A stretch of DNA of 64,000 nucleotides from positions 22,605 through 86,604 of the forward strand of contig NZ_QZWZ01000028.1 of the NCBI RefSeq assembly GCF_003601975.1, written 5' to 3'. The notes under the pieces are model-generated. The model made no database searches and was not told the DNA's origin. It saw only the letters and a program-made list of their open reading frames with translations. A program made the translations under genes and the position numbers. Positions 33,583 to 42,271 of the stretch are shown in pieces; position 1 is the stretch's first letter, and each line of letters opens with the position of its first letter. This DNA is from Mesorhizobium waimense (GTDB lineage: Bacteria; Pseudomonadota; Alphaproteobacteria; Rhizobiales; Rhizobiaceae).

Positions 33583-33957
33583 TTACGTGTTGCGGGGGCT
33601 GATCTTGATCGTGGCGGACCGTGCACGCGGCCCGACCATCGCGGCGAGATAGGGACTGGCGGCGTACTTGCCGCGGTAGGCCGCGTCGATCGGGTCGTTG
33701 ACGGCTCCGTCGACCGGTTCGAAGGAGACCTCCCTGGCCAGCCCGGCGGCTGTCACCCTGCCAGCCTTTTGCCGGACCGCCGCCTGGTACCAGCGCGACT
33801 TTTGTCCGTTGTAACCGCGGACATAGAGGGCATTGTCGACGACGACGGACCAGATCCAGGTCGGCGTGCCGTATGTCGTTCCGTCCTCGCGGAACGGCGC
33901 GATATGCAGGTCGTCGCTTTCGGCGATCCTGCGCAGTTCATCGGGTGACCAGGTCAT
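33583..33957 (-). CDS. DUF2255 family protein
   Basis: A 124-residue protein of the DUF2255 family, which adopts a split-barrel-like fold and is often found near oxidoreductases. The recognisable stretch is TPTWIWSVVVDNALYVRGYN, followed by KSRWYQAAVRQKAGRV. No signal peptide. It lies 16 bases from the aldo/keto reductase gene and 10 bases from the cupin gene. Function unknown; a flavin- or F420-binding-like role is sometimes proposed for related folds but cannot be shown here. Confidence 0.8.
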   Translation of the reverse strand: MTWSPDELRRIAESDDLHIAPFREDGTTYGTPTWIWSVVVDNALYVRGYNGQKSRWYQAAVRQKAGRVTAAGLAREVSFEPVDGAVNDPIDAAYRGKYAASPYLAAMVGPRARSATIKISPRNT

Positions 33958-33967
33958 GGTGACGCTC

Positions 33968-34438
33968 CTATTCGGACACCCGGTATTGCTCAGGCGTCAC
34001 CTGCTCCATCCAGTCGACGTTCTTGCCGTCGAGCATGTAGGAGATGGCGATATGGGTCATACCGCTGGTCTCGGTCGCGCCATGCCAGTGTTTGACACCC
34101 GCGGGGATCCAGACGACGTCGCCCGGTTTGATTTCAGTTCGGTCCTTGCCTTCTTCCTCAACCCAACCCGTGCCCGAAGTCACGATCAGGGTCTGGCCGG
34201 CAGGGTGAGTATGCCACGCGGTGCGGGCGCCCGGCGCGAATGTCACCTGGCCACCCGTGCCATGGGTGAACTCGGTTGCCGGAAACAGCGCGTTCACAAC
34301 GACGTGCCCGACAAAATACTCCTGGGCTCCCAAAGTGGCCGGGTTTGAACCGTTCGTCGAGATATGGATGGCCTCGGCGCCGGCGGGCGCGGCTCCGAGG
34401 GTGGCGAGGGTCGCCACCGCGGCAAGCTTGCGTTTCAT
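33968..34438 (-). CDS. secreted cupin-domain protein
   Basis: A 156-residue cupin with a signal peptide (MKRKLAAVATLATLGAAPAG, cleavage near AEA). The two cupin motifs are visible: GARTAWHTHPAGQTLIVTSG, with metal-binding His residues, and PGDVVWIPAGVKHWHGA. It resembles the cupins paired with carboxymuconolactone-decarboxylase-like proteins and bacterial hydroxynitrile lyases of the cupin type. It follows the CMD gene directly, and both carry signal peptides, so the pair probably acts in the periplasm. Confidence 0.87.
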   Translation of the reverse strand: MKRKLAAVATLATLGAAPAGAEAIHISTNGSNPATLGAQEYFVGHVVVNALFPATEFTHGTGGQVTFAPGARTAWHTHPAGQTLIVTSGTGWVEEEGKDRTEIKPGDVVWIPAGVKHWHGATETSGMTHIAISYMLDGKNVDWMEQVTPEQYRVSE

Positions 34439-34486
34439 GACATGCCCTTTCAGTTTGGCTACGTGCTTGCAAATGCAGGATGGCGC

Positions 34487-35269
34487 TTACTTCTGGCGGC
34501 CTTCAAAGACGTCCTTGACGACCGGAACGGCCGTCATCGCGGCCGCCCATCCGGCATAGAAAGCAACCTGTGACAGGACCTCTGAGGCCTCTTCCCGCGT
34601 CAGGCCATTGTCCATCGCCCGGTTGAGATGGAACGGAATCTGGCCGACGTAACCCGACGCCATGAGGGCGCTGACTGTCACAAGGCTGCGGTCGCGGGGA
34701 GCGAGGTCAGGCCTTAGCCAGAGATCCTTGAACAGGACGTCGCCGGTGAAATCGACAAGGCTCTGCGACACGGGTCCGATATTGTTCTGGACACTGGCGG
34801 CACGCGCATCCTCGGCCTTTTGGTCGATGGGCAGAAGCGTCGGCGACGCTGCCGGCAGCTGGTCGGTGCCAATGGCTCGTGCCTCGAAAATGTGCCTGGT
34901 CTCATTGACGGCGGCCATGGCATTGCCCCAGCCTGAATAGAAGGCAAGGGGCGTGATGGTCTCGGAGATTTCGGCCGGCTTCACGCCGTTGTCCAATGCG
35001 AACGCCACCTGCTGGCCCAACTCGGCGGTCTGGTTGCGCGCGATCATGACGGCAAATGTCACGACGCTTCGGTCACGGGGTGAGAGGGCTCCACGCTGCC
35101 ATAGATCACCACCGAGCGTTTCTTTCCTGTATTTCTCAAGGGCAGGGGCCACGAGAGCGAGACTGCCGGCCGCCACCGGCGGATGATCGGGGTCGGTCGA
35201 GGCCTCCTCAGAGTAAGCGGCACCTGATGCCGCTAGGCTGATCGGTGTGGCCGCCGCGAGCTTTTTCAT
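34487..35269 (-). CDS. carboxymuconolactone decarboxylase (CMD)-family protein, tandem domains, exported
   Basis: A 260-residue protein with two CMD domains: first GALSPRDRSVVTFAVMIARN through ISETITPLAFYSGWGNAM, second LAPRDRSLVTVSALMASG through SEVLSQVAFYAGWAAAM. Neither domain has the CxxC of AhpD, so peroxidase activity of that kind is unlikely. MKKLAAATPISLAASGAAYS looks like a signal peptide, as in the cupin next to it. It is the first gene of the row read leftwards from the LysR promoter at 35270-35413. The reaction is not evident; lactone decarboxylation or isomerisation is the family precedent. Confidence 0.85.
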   Translation of the reverse strand: MKKLAAATPISLAASGAAYSEEASTDPDHPPVAAGSLALVAPALEKYRKETLGGDLWQRGALSPRDRSVVTFAVMIARNQTAELGQQVAFALDNGVKPAEISETITPLAFYSGWGNAMAAVNETRHIFEARAIGTDQLPAASPTLLPIDQKAEDARAASVQNNIGPVSQSLVDFTGDVLFKDLWLRPDLAPRDRSLVTVSALMASGYVGQIPFHLNRAMDNGLTREEASEVLSQVAFYAGWAAAMTAVPVVKDVFEGRQK

Positions 35270-35413
35270 GTCGAGTACCTCCTCAGTTGGCCTTGATCAC
35301 CCGGGCTTCTCCTGCGTTACCGCTGCGCGACGAGCCGATGATGTCAATATAAGCCGCCTTGGAGTTTGCATTAGGGAGCAAAAACCGCATAGACTAATTA
35401 GGAGGACTTATGA

Positions 35414-36307
35414 ATGGCTGGCGAGAACCTGAATGACCTTGTGGCGTTTCTCGCGGTTGCGCGGGAGCGCAGTTTCACGAAGGCGGCAGCCAAGTTGGGG
35501 GTGTCGCAATCAGCGCTGAGCCAGACCATACGGCTGCTTGAGGAACGGATAGGCCTTCGGCTGCTGACGCGCACGACGCGCAGCGTGTCGCCTACCGAAG
35601 CGGGCGAACGCCTCCTGCAAAATGTCGGTCCGCGTCTGGACGAGGTCGAAGCCGAGATCGAAGGATTGAGCGAGCTGCGCGAGAGGCCCGCCGGCACCGT
35701 CAGGATCACGGCCGGAGACCATGCTATCGTGACGCTGCTCTGGCCGAAGCTGCGGAAACTCCTGGTCGACTACCCCGATATCAAGGTCGAACTTAGTGCC
35801 GATGCCGGCCTGACCGATATCACCGCCCATGGGCTCAATGCTGGCGTGCGGTTGGGAGAGCAGGTCGCCAAGGACATGATTTCGGTGCGGATCGGACCCG
35901 ACATACGTTTCGTGGTGGTGGGAACCCCGAGCTATTTTGGGAACCATGCCCCGCCCGACGCACCGCAGGACCTGGTCGAACACACCTGCATCAACCTGCG
36001 TCTCGCAACATTCGGCGGCCTATACGCGTGGGAGTTCGAGAAGAATGATCAGGAATTGAAGGTGCGTGTCGAAGGGCAGTTGGTCTTCAACAACATATTC
36101 CACGTGCTCGACGCCGCGCTCGACGGATTCGGCCTTGCCCATGTGCCAGAGGACCTGGCACGGCCACATCTTGCCGAGGGACGCCTGCGCCAGGTGCTTG
36201 ATGGCTGGTGCCCGGCTTGGCCTGGATATCATCTGTATTACCCAAGCCGTCGCCAAGCCTCGCCAGCGTTCGCAGTCCTACTGGAAGCGCTGCGCATCCG
36301 CGCATAG
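35414..36307 (+). CDS. LysR-family regulator, divergent from the CMD-cupin row
   Basis: A 297-residue LysR regulator, started at the ATG at 35414 behind AGGAGGA. HTH region: NDLVAFLAVARERSFTKAAA, then GVSQSALSQTIRLLE. The effector domain includes RLLTRTTRSVSPTEAGERLL and ends in GYHLYYPSRRQASPAFAVLL. This subgroup often controls neighbouring oxidoreductases and responds to aromatic or reactive compounds. The 144-base divergent region with the CMD gene probably contains its operator; I see AT-rich sequence near 35370-35400 but no unambiguous repeat. Confidence 0.92.
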   Translation: MAGENLNDLVAFLAVARERSFTKAAAKLGVSQSALSQTIRLLEERIGLRLLTRTTRSVSPTEAGERLLQNVGPRLDEVEAEIEGLSELRERPAGTVRITAGDHAIVTLLWPKLRKLLVDYPDIKVELSADAGLTDITAHGLNAGVRLGEQVAKDMISVRIGPDIRFVVVGTPSYFGNHAPPDAPQDLVEHTCINLRLATFGGLYAWEFEKNDQELKVRVEGQLVFNNIFHVLDAALDGFGLAHVPEDLARPHLAEGRLRQVLDGWCPAWPGYHLYYPSRRQASPAFAVLLEALRIRA

Positions 36308-36402
36308 AATTTCTCGCTCGGACCGGAGGTCACGCTCGTTCGCGAACAGCTGAACGTGACGGCCAAGACGCCAGCTCAATCGGCGCTCCCTTGGGCCATT
36401 CA

Positions 36403-36564
36403 TCAACTGGGAACTGTCTTCCGCGTTACATCGAGTGCGAACAATCGAACCGAGTGATTGCGCTTGCTAAATCCGGTGCGAAGTGCGTTGACGATGACCG
36501 CCATCGCCGCGCAGACCTGCCGCCTGGTTGTGTAGCAAAGGTGATAGCCGGTGAGGGCGGCTCC
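36403..36564 (-). pseudogene. LysR-family regulator, C-terminal scrap
   Basis: The minus strand reads TGYHLCYTTRRQVCAAMAVI and NALRTGF, closely matching the C-terminus of the LysR protein at 35414 (GYHLYYPSRRQASPAFAVLL). No N-terminal part is present. It lies directly behind the complete LysR gene at 36586, so a third LysR gene has been largely deleted here. Confidence 0.6.
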
Positions 36565-36585
36565 AATAGTCAAGCTGGTCGTCAG

Positions 36586-37494
36586 TCAAATATCGGTCAC
36601 AGCCTTGAGGTTTGCTGCGAGTGTATCAATTGCAGCACGCAGCCGCATTGGAATGTATTGCGCCGATGGCCAGACCGCGTAGGTATCGAGGGCGAGAGAC
36701 TGAAATTGATCCAACAGGGTAACCAGATGACCTGCTTCAAGCTGATCACTGACAAGCCAACTGGGCAGCCAGGCAACTCCCATACCCTGAACCGCAGCAT
36801 CCGCGATTGCCTCTTGATTGTCGAATTGCAGGCGCCACTTGAGTTTCGCTACAATCGCCCGTCCGCTTTCATCGTGAAACGTCCAAGGGAACGGCTGGTC
36901 GTTCCGCCAATAAACCAAGGCGTCGTGATCGAGGAGGCTCGCAATATCCGTGGGTGTGCCACGTGTGGCTAGGTAAGATGGCGACGCACAAACAATTTTT
37001 TTCTGACTGACGATTTTTCTGGTGCTCAGACCGCTACCCTCGCCAGGCGTCCCATTTCGGACTGCAAGATCGAATCGCTCTGCGACCAAATCAACCACGG
37101 AGTCGCTGAACCGGAGGTCCAGTTCGAGACTCGGATGTTGCCGCGCCAGTTCGAGCAGCACAGGTTCAACGCAATGGCGCCCAAATAGCAGGGGTAGAGA
37201 TACTTTCAGCCTTCCCCTGACCTCGCGTCGGCCGGACTCGAGCAGCGCTTCTCCCGCGCGTAGCTCCTCGAGCGCGCGCAGGCAGCGTTCATAATAAATC
37301 TGGCCGTCCTCGGTCAGGCCCTGGCTTCGCGTCGTGCGATGAAAAAGCCGAACACCCAGTCGCGCTTCCAGACGCGCGATCGTTTTGCCGACCGCCGAGC
37401 GGGTAAGCGCCAGGCGTTCTGCGGCGCGCGCGAAACCACCAGCCTCGACCGCTTCCACGAAAACTGAGACCCCGTCCAGATTGTCCCGCATCAC
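36586..37494 (-). CDS. LysR-family regulator, divergent from the SDR gene
   Basis: A 302-residue LysR regulator. HTH region: DGVSVFVEAVEAGGFARAAE, then ALTRSAVGKTIARLE, typical of the branch controlling quinone- and aldehyde-responsive reductases. The effector domain ends in LAANLKAVTDI. It is divergent from the SDR gene at 37829, with an inverted repeat TGCGGA-N7-TCCGCA at 37525-37543 in the gap. It probably controls the 37829-44970 row, at least the first genes. Confidence 0.92.
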   Translation of the reverse strand: MMRDNLDGVSVFVEAVEAGGFARAAERLALTRSAVGKTIARLEARLGVRLFHRTTRSQGLTEDGQIYYERCLRALEELRAGEALLESGRREVRGRLKVSLPLLFGRHCVEPVLLELARQHPSLELDLRFSDSVVDLVAERFDLAVRNGTPGEGSGLSTRKIVSQKKIVCASPSYLATRGTPTDIASLLDHDALVYWRNDQPFPWTFHDESGRAIVAKLKWRLQFDNQEAIADAAVQGMGVAWLPSWLVSDQLEAGHLVTLLDQFQSLALDTYAVWPSAQYIPMRLRAAIDTLAANLKAVTDI

Positions 37495-37524
37495 TGATCC
37501 ATTGCTTCCTGGCGCGCTACAGAA

Positions 37525-37543
37525 TGCGGAAAAAATATCCGCA
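37525..37543. promoter_or_regulatory. inverted repeat, candidate LysR operator
   Basis: TGCGGA and TCCGCA form a perfect inverted repeat around seven A/T bases, 31 bases upstream of the LysR start at 37494. Position suits autoregulation and divergent control. Confidence 0.5.
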
Positions 37544-37828
37544 CTGTGAATTCTCGTTCGACAGTATCACAGCAACGATGAAACGTAGTCAATGAAGCGC
37601 GGACCAACTGCCAGGCGTTTGCGACTGTCCGGCACGCTGTCCGTTCAGGCTACCCCTTAGCCTGCATGACAGTACTCTCCTCGCCTTTAGCCTGTCCTCG
37701 ACCGGATCGGCGAGCACGAAAAGGCCCACGCAGGCGCCAGTTATCTGGATGGGAGCGAGCGATTGGCTGCGCCCGACGCTGGTGCGAGTCGTGACCATGA
37801 CGCGTCGCAGCTAGAAGGAAGCACGACT

Positions 37829-38569
37829 TTGAAGCTTACAGGAAATACCATTCTCATCACCGGCGGCGCGTCCGGTATCGGTTTGGCACTTGCACGGCGC
37901 CTTTCCGAACGAGGTAACCAAGTCATTGTCTGCAGTCGGAAACAGGAAGCGCTCGCGTACGCTCGGGCGGAGGTGCCTGCGCTCGCCACGCGCGTCTGCG
38001 ACGTTGCCGACGCCGAAAGCCGTCGTTCGATGGTGGAGTGGCTGAAGGCGGAGTATCCCAACCTCAACATTGTCATCAACAATGCTGGGGTCCAACATCA
38101 TCGCGACTTCAACAGCGATCCGGGCATGGAAACGCTCGACCAGGAGGTGGCGATCAACCTCACGGCACCGATCCACCTGATTGCCTTGCTGCTGCCCATG
38201 CTCAAGCAACAACAAAATGCGGTAATCGTAAACATAAGCTCCGGGCTCGCCTTCTCGCCGATGGCGGATGTCCCCGTCTACTGCGCCACCAAGGCCGCGA
38301 TCCACTCCTTCACGCTCAGCCTGCGGCACCAGTTGAAGCAGACGGGGATACGTGTGGTCGAGATCGCCCCGCCGATCGTCGACACCGGCCTCGGGGGCGG
38401 CACGCGCAGCGGGGGGACGGCCAGCCGCATGATGGTCACTCCCGAAGCGTTCGCAACCGACGCGCTGGCCCAGCTCGAAGCCGACAAGGACGAAGTTCTT
38501 GTCGGGATTTCGGTTCAAACTCGCCAGTTGGGCGAGGCCATGTTCGAGCGGATGAACAATCGCAGCTGA
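37829..38569 (+). CDS. short-chain dehydrogenase/reductase (DltE-like)
   Basis: A 246-residue SDR. The likely start is the TTG at 37829 behind AAGGAAG, giving LKLTGNTILITGG exactly at the family N-terminus; another TTG at 37763 would add 22 residues. The cofactor motif is GGASGIG, the NNAG motif is present, and the catalytic Tyr-Lys pair is in VYCATKAAI. The C-terminal APPIVDTGLGGG and VGISVQTRQLGEAM are typical of the DltE subgroup. It is the first plus-strand gene after the LysR promoter. Substrate unknown. Confidence 0.9.
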   Translation: MKLTGNTILITGGASGIGLALARRLSERGNQVIVCSRKQEALAYARAEVPALATRVCDVADAESRRSMVEWLKAEYPNLNIVINNAGVQHHRDFNSDPGMETLDQEVAINLTAPIHLIALLLPMLKQQQNAVIVNISSGLAFSPMADVPVYCATKAAIHSFTLSLRHQLKQTGIRVVEIAPPIVDTGLGGGTRSGGTASRMMVTPEAFATDALAQLEADKDEVLVGISVQTRQLGEAMFERMNNRS

Positions 38570-38673
38570 ACCACCGTGCCGGAGTTGTCACGCAGGGTCA
38601 TGAAGCTCGAGCCATGACATAGCCGATATCCTCCGGAACGGCGCACGAATCGAAGCGACGCAGGAGAGCCATT

Positions 38674-39045
38674 TTGACCGTCATCGAACACCCCCCTACC
38701 GTCTACCTCCTGAAGGGCTGCCCATTCTGCCTGAAACTCATGATCTTCCTGCTGGAGGCCGGGCTGATCGACCGGGTGAAGCTGGTGGAAGCCTCGACGC
38801 CGGAAGAGCAAAACAGGATTGCCGACCTCCTGAAGAACAAGACAGGCAAGTCGAGTTTCCCGACAGCTGAAATCGCGCCAAACCAACATCTGTCGGATTC
38901 CGATGCACTGGTAGCGCACTTTGCGGCGGCGGCGGGCGTGGATCCGGAAACCCTGATCGTCTATCAAAACTATCTGAGCGGCGTCTTCATGACGGTAACG
39001 CATCTCTTCCGTGAGAACATAGAGCTGAAGAAGAGGCTTGGCTGA
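38674..39045 (+). CDS. glutaredoxin / GST N-domain-like protein
   Basis: A 123-residue thioredoxin-fold protein, started at a TTG behind CAGGAGAG. The active site is KGCPFCLKLM, a glutaredoxin-type CPFC. SSFPTAEIAPNQHLSDSDAL corresponds to the cis-Pro and second half of a GST N-terminal domain; the helical GST C-domain is missing. A disulfide reductase or glutathione-linked role in the detoxification row is likely. Confidence 0.8.
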   Translation: MTVIEHPPTVYLLKGCPFCLKLMIFLLEAGLIDRVKLVEASTPEEQNRIADLLKNKTGKSSFPTAEIAPNQHLSDSDALVAHFAAAAGVDPETLIVYQNYLSGVFMTVTHLFRENIELKKRLG

Positions 39046-39235
39046 ACCCACCGTGAGGTTTCAGTGCCGAGAGCGCCCTAGCGCCCTTCCAAGCGCGCCA
39101 CCGCCACGCCCACGGCCGAGTGCGCGTCAGCGACAGCTCGTCGGCCGCTCGTGCGAAACCGCTCGCCTCTCCCGCCTCGGCAACGATCTGAACGCGATCG
39201 AACCTGTCACGCACTTCCGCCTCTCCAACAAACCA
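39046..39235 (-). pseudogene. LysR-family regulator, N-terminal scrap
   Basis: The minus strand reads DRFDRVQIVAEAGEASGFAR and AADELSLTRT, the beginning of a LysR HTH, then loses the frame in a region equivalent to the recognition helix and wing. No effector domain follows. It lies between the glutaredoxin-like and WrbA-like genes. Together with 36403-36564 it shows repeated loss of LysR genes in this block. Confidence 0.6.
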
Positions 39236-39430
39236 AATTAAACCACTGTAGAACAAGGGGAACCAAATACGGGACAAACGATCACTAATGGTAATCCAAG
39301 TTCTACGGTATAGCGGCTGCCAGCAATCGATATTTTTGAGGCGAGCTCAGTCCGAACGCCGGCAAGCGACGTTACGGCCATCCTCGTCCTCCCATCGCAA
39401 GCGCAAACGTGACCCGGAAGGACGCCAATT

Positions 39431-40027
39431 TTGTTAGTTTCAATCGTATATGACAGCGGCTATGGCCATACCGCGCGCGTCGCCGAAGCGACGGCCCAAG
39501 GCGTGCGGGAAGTTGAAGCCACCGAGGCCAGGCTCATCGCGGTCTCCGACGGTCCGGTAGACTGGGAGGCGCTCGAGAAGAGCGATGCGATCGTCTTCGG
39601 GTCGCCAACCTACAACGGCATGATCAGCGCTAGGCTCAAGCAGTTCTTCGAGGAGTCCACGAAGACCGCATGGACCGAACTGAAGTGGCGCAACAAGATT
39701 GCCGCCGGCTTCACCAATTCAGGTGCGCAGCACGGCGACAAGCTGAATTCGCTGGTCTCGATGGCGCTCTTCGCCGCCCAGCATGGCATGATCTGGGTCG
39801 GCCTCGACCTGATGCCGGGCAACAACAGCAGCACGTCGAGCCCCGACGATCTGAACCGGCTTGGAAGCTGGCTCGGGGTGATGACGCACGCGAATGTGGA
39901 TCAGGCGCCCGACGTCGCGCCGCCGGACAGCGATCTGCGCACCGCGCAATATCTCGGACGTCGCGTGGCGCAGATCGTCCGCCAATTCCAACCCGCTCAA
40001 TCCGCCTTATCCAATCAAGGAGCATGA
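39431..40027 (+). CDS. flavodoxin-fold NAD(P)H:quinone oxidoreductase (WrbA-like)
   Basis: A 198-residue flavodoxin-fold protein. The FMN phosphate loop is YDSGYGHTARVAEA, then FGSPTYNGMISARLKQFFEE and FTNSGAQHGDKLNSLVSMAL. WrbA-type enzymes reduce quinones by two electrons and protect against semiquinone stress. The start is a TTG at 39431 with no good ribosome binding site; no later ATG fits. Its end overlaps the next small gene by four bases. Confidence 0.87.
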   Translation: MLVSIVYDSGYGHTARVAEATAQGVREVEATEARLIAVSDGPVDWEALEKSDAIVFGSPTYNGMISARLKQFFEESTKTAWTELKWRNKIAAGFTNSGAQHGDKLNSLVSMALFAAQHGMIWVGLDLMPGNNSSTSSPDDLNRLGSWLGVMTHANVDQAPDVAPPDSDLRTAQYLGRRVAQIVRQFQPAQSALSNQGA

Positions 40028-40329
40028 CCATGAAACTACTTTGCCTCGACGTCCCGCAGCCCGGCGCCACGATGGAGAAGTACCAACCGCATATGCAGGA
40101 TGAAGCCCGCCACGCCTGGCAGATGTACAAGGGCGGTATCATCCGCGACATCTATTTCCGAGTGGACCGTCCTGGCGTTGCCATCATCGCGGAGGCCGAA
40201 TCCGTCGAGGCCGCCAAGAAGGCGCTCGCCGAGTTTCCCCTCGCCAAGGCCGGCGTGATCGATTGGGACGTGATCCCGCTCGGTCCTTTCACGAACTGGG
40301 AAACGCTGTTTGCCCCAGGAAATGCCTGA
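40024..40329 (+). CDS. small dimeric alpha-beta barrel protein (YciI/muconolactone isomerase-like)
   Basis: A 101-residue protein from the ATG at 40024 behind AAGGAGC, overlapping the WrbA stop. The pattern RPGVAIIAEAESVEAAKKAL and KAGVIDWDVIPLGPF is that of YciI- and muconolactone-isomerase-like dimeric barrels. No signal peptide. Function not known; coupling with a quinone reductase suggests a role with aromatic or quinone compounds. Confidence 0.75.
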   Translation: MTMKLLCLDVPQPGATMEKYQPHMQDEARHAWQMYKGGIIRDIYFRVDRPGVAIIAEAESVEAAKKALAEFPLAKAGVIDWDVIPLGPFTNWETLFAPGNA

Positions 40330-40401
40330 GATTGAGGCTCGCCATATCCGCTCCCAACAAGCGGGCCAGCGGCGCCAGGCACGAAAATAAGGGTACCAAC
40401 C

Positions 40402-41460
40402 ATGACAGAAATGGGCTTCGCAGCTCAATCAGCCACGGGTCCGCTCGAACAGTTCGCGTTCGAACGGCGCGCACCGCGTCCAGAAGACGTCGTCATCGAC
40501 ATCCTCTTCTGCGGGGTCTGCCACACGGACCTGCACTTGGCTCGCAACCATGGCGGCTTCACGACCTATCCGATCGTGCCTGGTCACGAGATCATCGGCC
40601 GCGTGCGCGAGGTCGGCACGGCCGTTTCCCGCTTCAAGGCTGGCGACCTGGCCGGCGTCGGCTGCATGGTCGACTCCTGCCAGCACTGCAAGCCTTGCCT
40701 GCAGGGCTGGGAACAGGATTGCGTCGAGGGCTCGACATACACCTACAATAGCGTCGACCGGCAGGACGGCGGCGTCACCTATGGTGGCTATTCGGGTTCC
40801 GTCGTCGTGCGCGACAAGTTCGTGCTGTCGATGCCCGACGGGCTCGATCCGGCCGGCGCAGCGCCGCTGCTCTGTGCCGGAATCACCACCTGGTCGCCGC
40901 TGCACCGCTGGAATGTCGGCGAGGACAGCAAGGTCGCCGTGATCGGCCTCGGCGGCCTCGGCCACATGGCGCTGAAGCTCGCCAAGGCGCTGGGCGCCGA
41001 CGTCACGCTGTTCACGCGCTCGGCCGGCAAGGAGGAGGACGCCTTCCGCCTCGGCGCGGATCATGTCGTGCTCTCGGGCGAACCAGAGCAGATGAAGGCT
41101 GTCGCCGGGCGTTTCGATGTCATCATCGACACTGTCCCCTATGACCATGACGTCAACCCGTACATGCCAACGCTCGCGCTGGAGGGCGTTCTGGTGCTCG
41201 TCGGATACCTGGGGCCGCTCGGCACGCCGGTGAATGCCGGCGGGGTCGTGCGTGGTCGCCGGGCGATCTCCGGCTCGTTCATCGGCGGCGTGCCCGAAAC
41301 CCAGCAGATGCTCGATTTCTGTGGGGCGCACGGCATCGTCTCCGATGTCGAGATCATTCCCATCCAAAAGATCAATGAAGCCTATGAGCGCATGTTGAAG
41401 AGCGACGTCAAGTATCGCTTCGTCATCGACATGGCCTCACTCAAGTCCCAAGGAGCATAA
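40402..41460 (+). CDS. zinc-dependent NAD(P) alcohol dehydrogenase (YahK/cinnamyl-alcohol type)
   Basis: A 352-residue medium-chain dehydrogenase. Catalytic zinc ligands lie in CGVCHTDLH and PGHEIIG; the structural zinc Cys cluster is SCQHCKPCLQGWEQDC. The cofactor loop is VIGLGGLGHMALKLAK. Length and motifs fit the YahK/AdhA group, which reduces aldehydes. It lies 73 bases after the small barrel gene and two bases before the DJ-1 gene, so an aldehyde-detoxifying operon is likely. Confidence 0.92.
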   Translation: MTEMGFAAQSATGPLEQFAFERRAPRPEDVVIDILFCGVCHTDLHLARNHGGFTTYPIVPGHEIIGRVREVGTAVSRFKAGDLAGVGCMVDSCQHCKPCLQGWEQDCVEGSTYTYNSVDRQDGGVTYGGYSGSVVVRDKFVLSMPDGLDPAGAAPLLCAGITTWSPLHRWNVGEDSKVAVIGLGGLGHMALKLAKALGADVTLFTRSAGKEEDAFRLGADHVVLSGEPEQMKAVAGRFDVIIDTVPYDHDVNPYMPTLALEGVLVLVGYLGPLGTPVNAGGVVRGRRAISGSFIGGVPETQQMLDFCGAHGIVSDVEIIPIQKINEAYERMLKSDVKYRFVIDMASLKSQGA

Positions 41461-41462
41461 AA

Positions 41463-42152
41463 ATGCCAGACACCATCAAGCCTATCCTTTGCGTGGTCAC
41501 CAGTCATCCGATCCGCGGCGACAGCGGCGAGCCGACCGGTTTTGCGTTGGTCGAACTCACCCACCCGCTCGAGGTATTCGAGGGGGCCGGCATTCCAGTG
41601 GAGATCGCCTCGATCCGCGGCGGCCATCCGCCGATCGACTTCTTCGACCTTTCCGATCCGGTCAACGCCCGTTTCTGGAAGGACAAGGCGTTTCGTGATG
41701 CGCTGGCGCATTCGCTTGTCCTGGGCGACCTCGACCCCTCGCGCTACTCGGCGGTCTTCTTCGCCGGCGGCCATGGCACGATGTGGGACTTCACCGATAG
41801 CGCGGCCGTGCAGAAGATCATCCGCGCGATCTGGGAAGCGGGCGGCATCGTTTCCGCGGTCTGCCATGGCCCGGCCGCCCTGGTGAACGCCACCCTGTCT
41901 GACGGCAGCTATCTCGTCGCCGGCAAGAAGCTTGCCGCTTTCACCGACGAGGAGGAGGAGGAAGTCAAATACACCAAGGTCGTGCCCTATCTGCTCGCCA
42001 CCACGCTGAAGGAGCGTGGCGCGCTGCATCAGCCGGCGCCGAATTGGACCGAGAAAGTCGTCGTCGACGGGCGCCTCGTCACCGGCCAGAACCCTGCTTC
42101 GGCACATGGCGTTGGCAAGGCGGTCCTCGATCAGCTGACCGCGACGGCCTGA
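41463..42152 (+). CDS. DJ-1/PfpI-family protein (Hsp31/glyoxalase III-like)
   Basis: A 229-residue class I glutamine-amidotransferase-like protein. The nucleophilic elbow is VSAVCHGPAALVNA, with Cys near residue 139; an upstream acidic residue in RGDSGEPTGFALVEL and the AGGHGTMWDF segment belong to the Hsp31-type branch. Such proteins act as glutathione-independent glyoxalases or protein deglycases. It is nearly contiguous with the alcohol dehydrogenase gene and followed by a strong hairpin. Confidence 0.9.
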   Translation: MPDTIKPILCVVTSHPIRGDSGEPTGFALVELTHPLEVFEGAGIPVEIASIRGGHPPIDFFDLSDPVNARFWKDKAFRDALAHSLVLGDLDPSRYSAVFFAGGHGTMWDFTDSAAVQKIIRAIWEAGGIVSAVCHGPAALVNATLSDGSYLVAGKKLAAFTDEEEEEVKYTKVVPYLLATTLKERGALHQPAPNWTEKVVVDGRLVTGQNPASAHGVGKAVLDQLTATA

Positions 42153-42158
42153 GCGACA

Positions 42159-42184
42159 TCGTCGTTCCCGCTCGGGAACGACGA
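42159..42184 (+). terminator. stem-loop after the DJ-1 gene
   Basis: TCGTCGTTCCC and GGGAACGACGA form a perfect 11-bp stem around GCTC, 7 bases after the stop. The following TTCGGC is only weakly T-rich. It probably ends or attenuates the 39431-42152 transcript. Confidence 0.65.
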
Positions 42185-42271
42185 TTCGGCCCGTCGAGTG
42201 CCGGGTCACATATTCGCGTTGTAACGCAAGACCCCGGGAGGCCAGCTTCGACAGTCAAAGGAGATCCGCTA

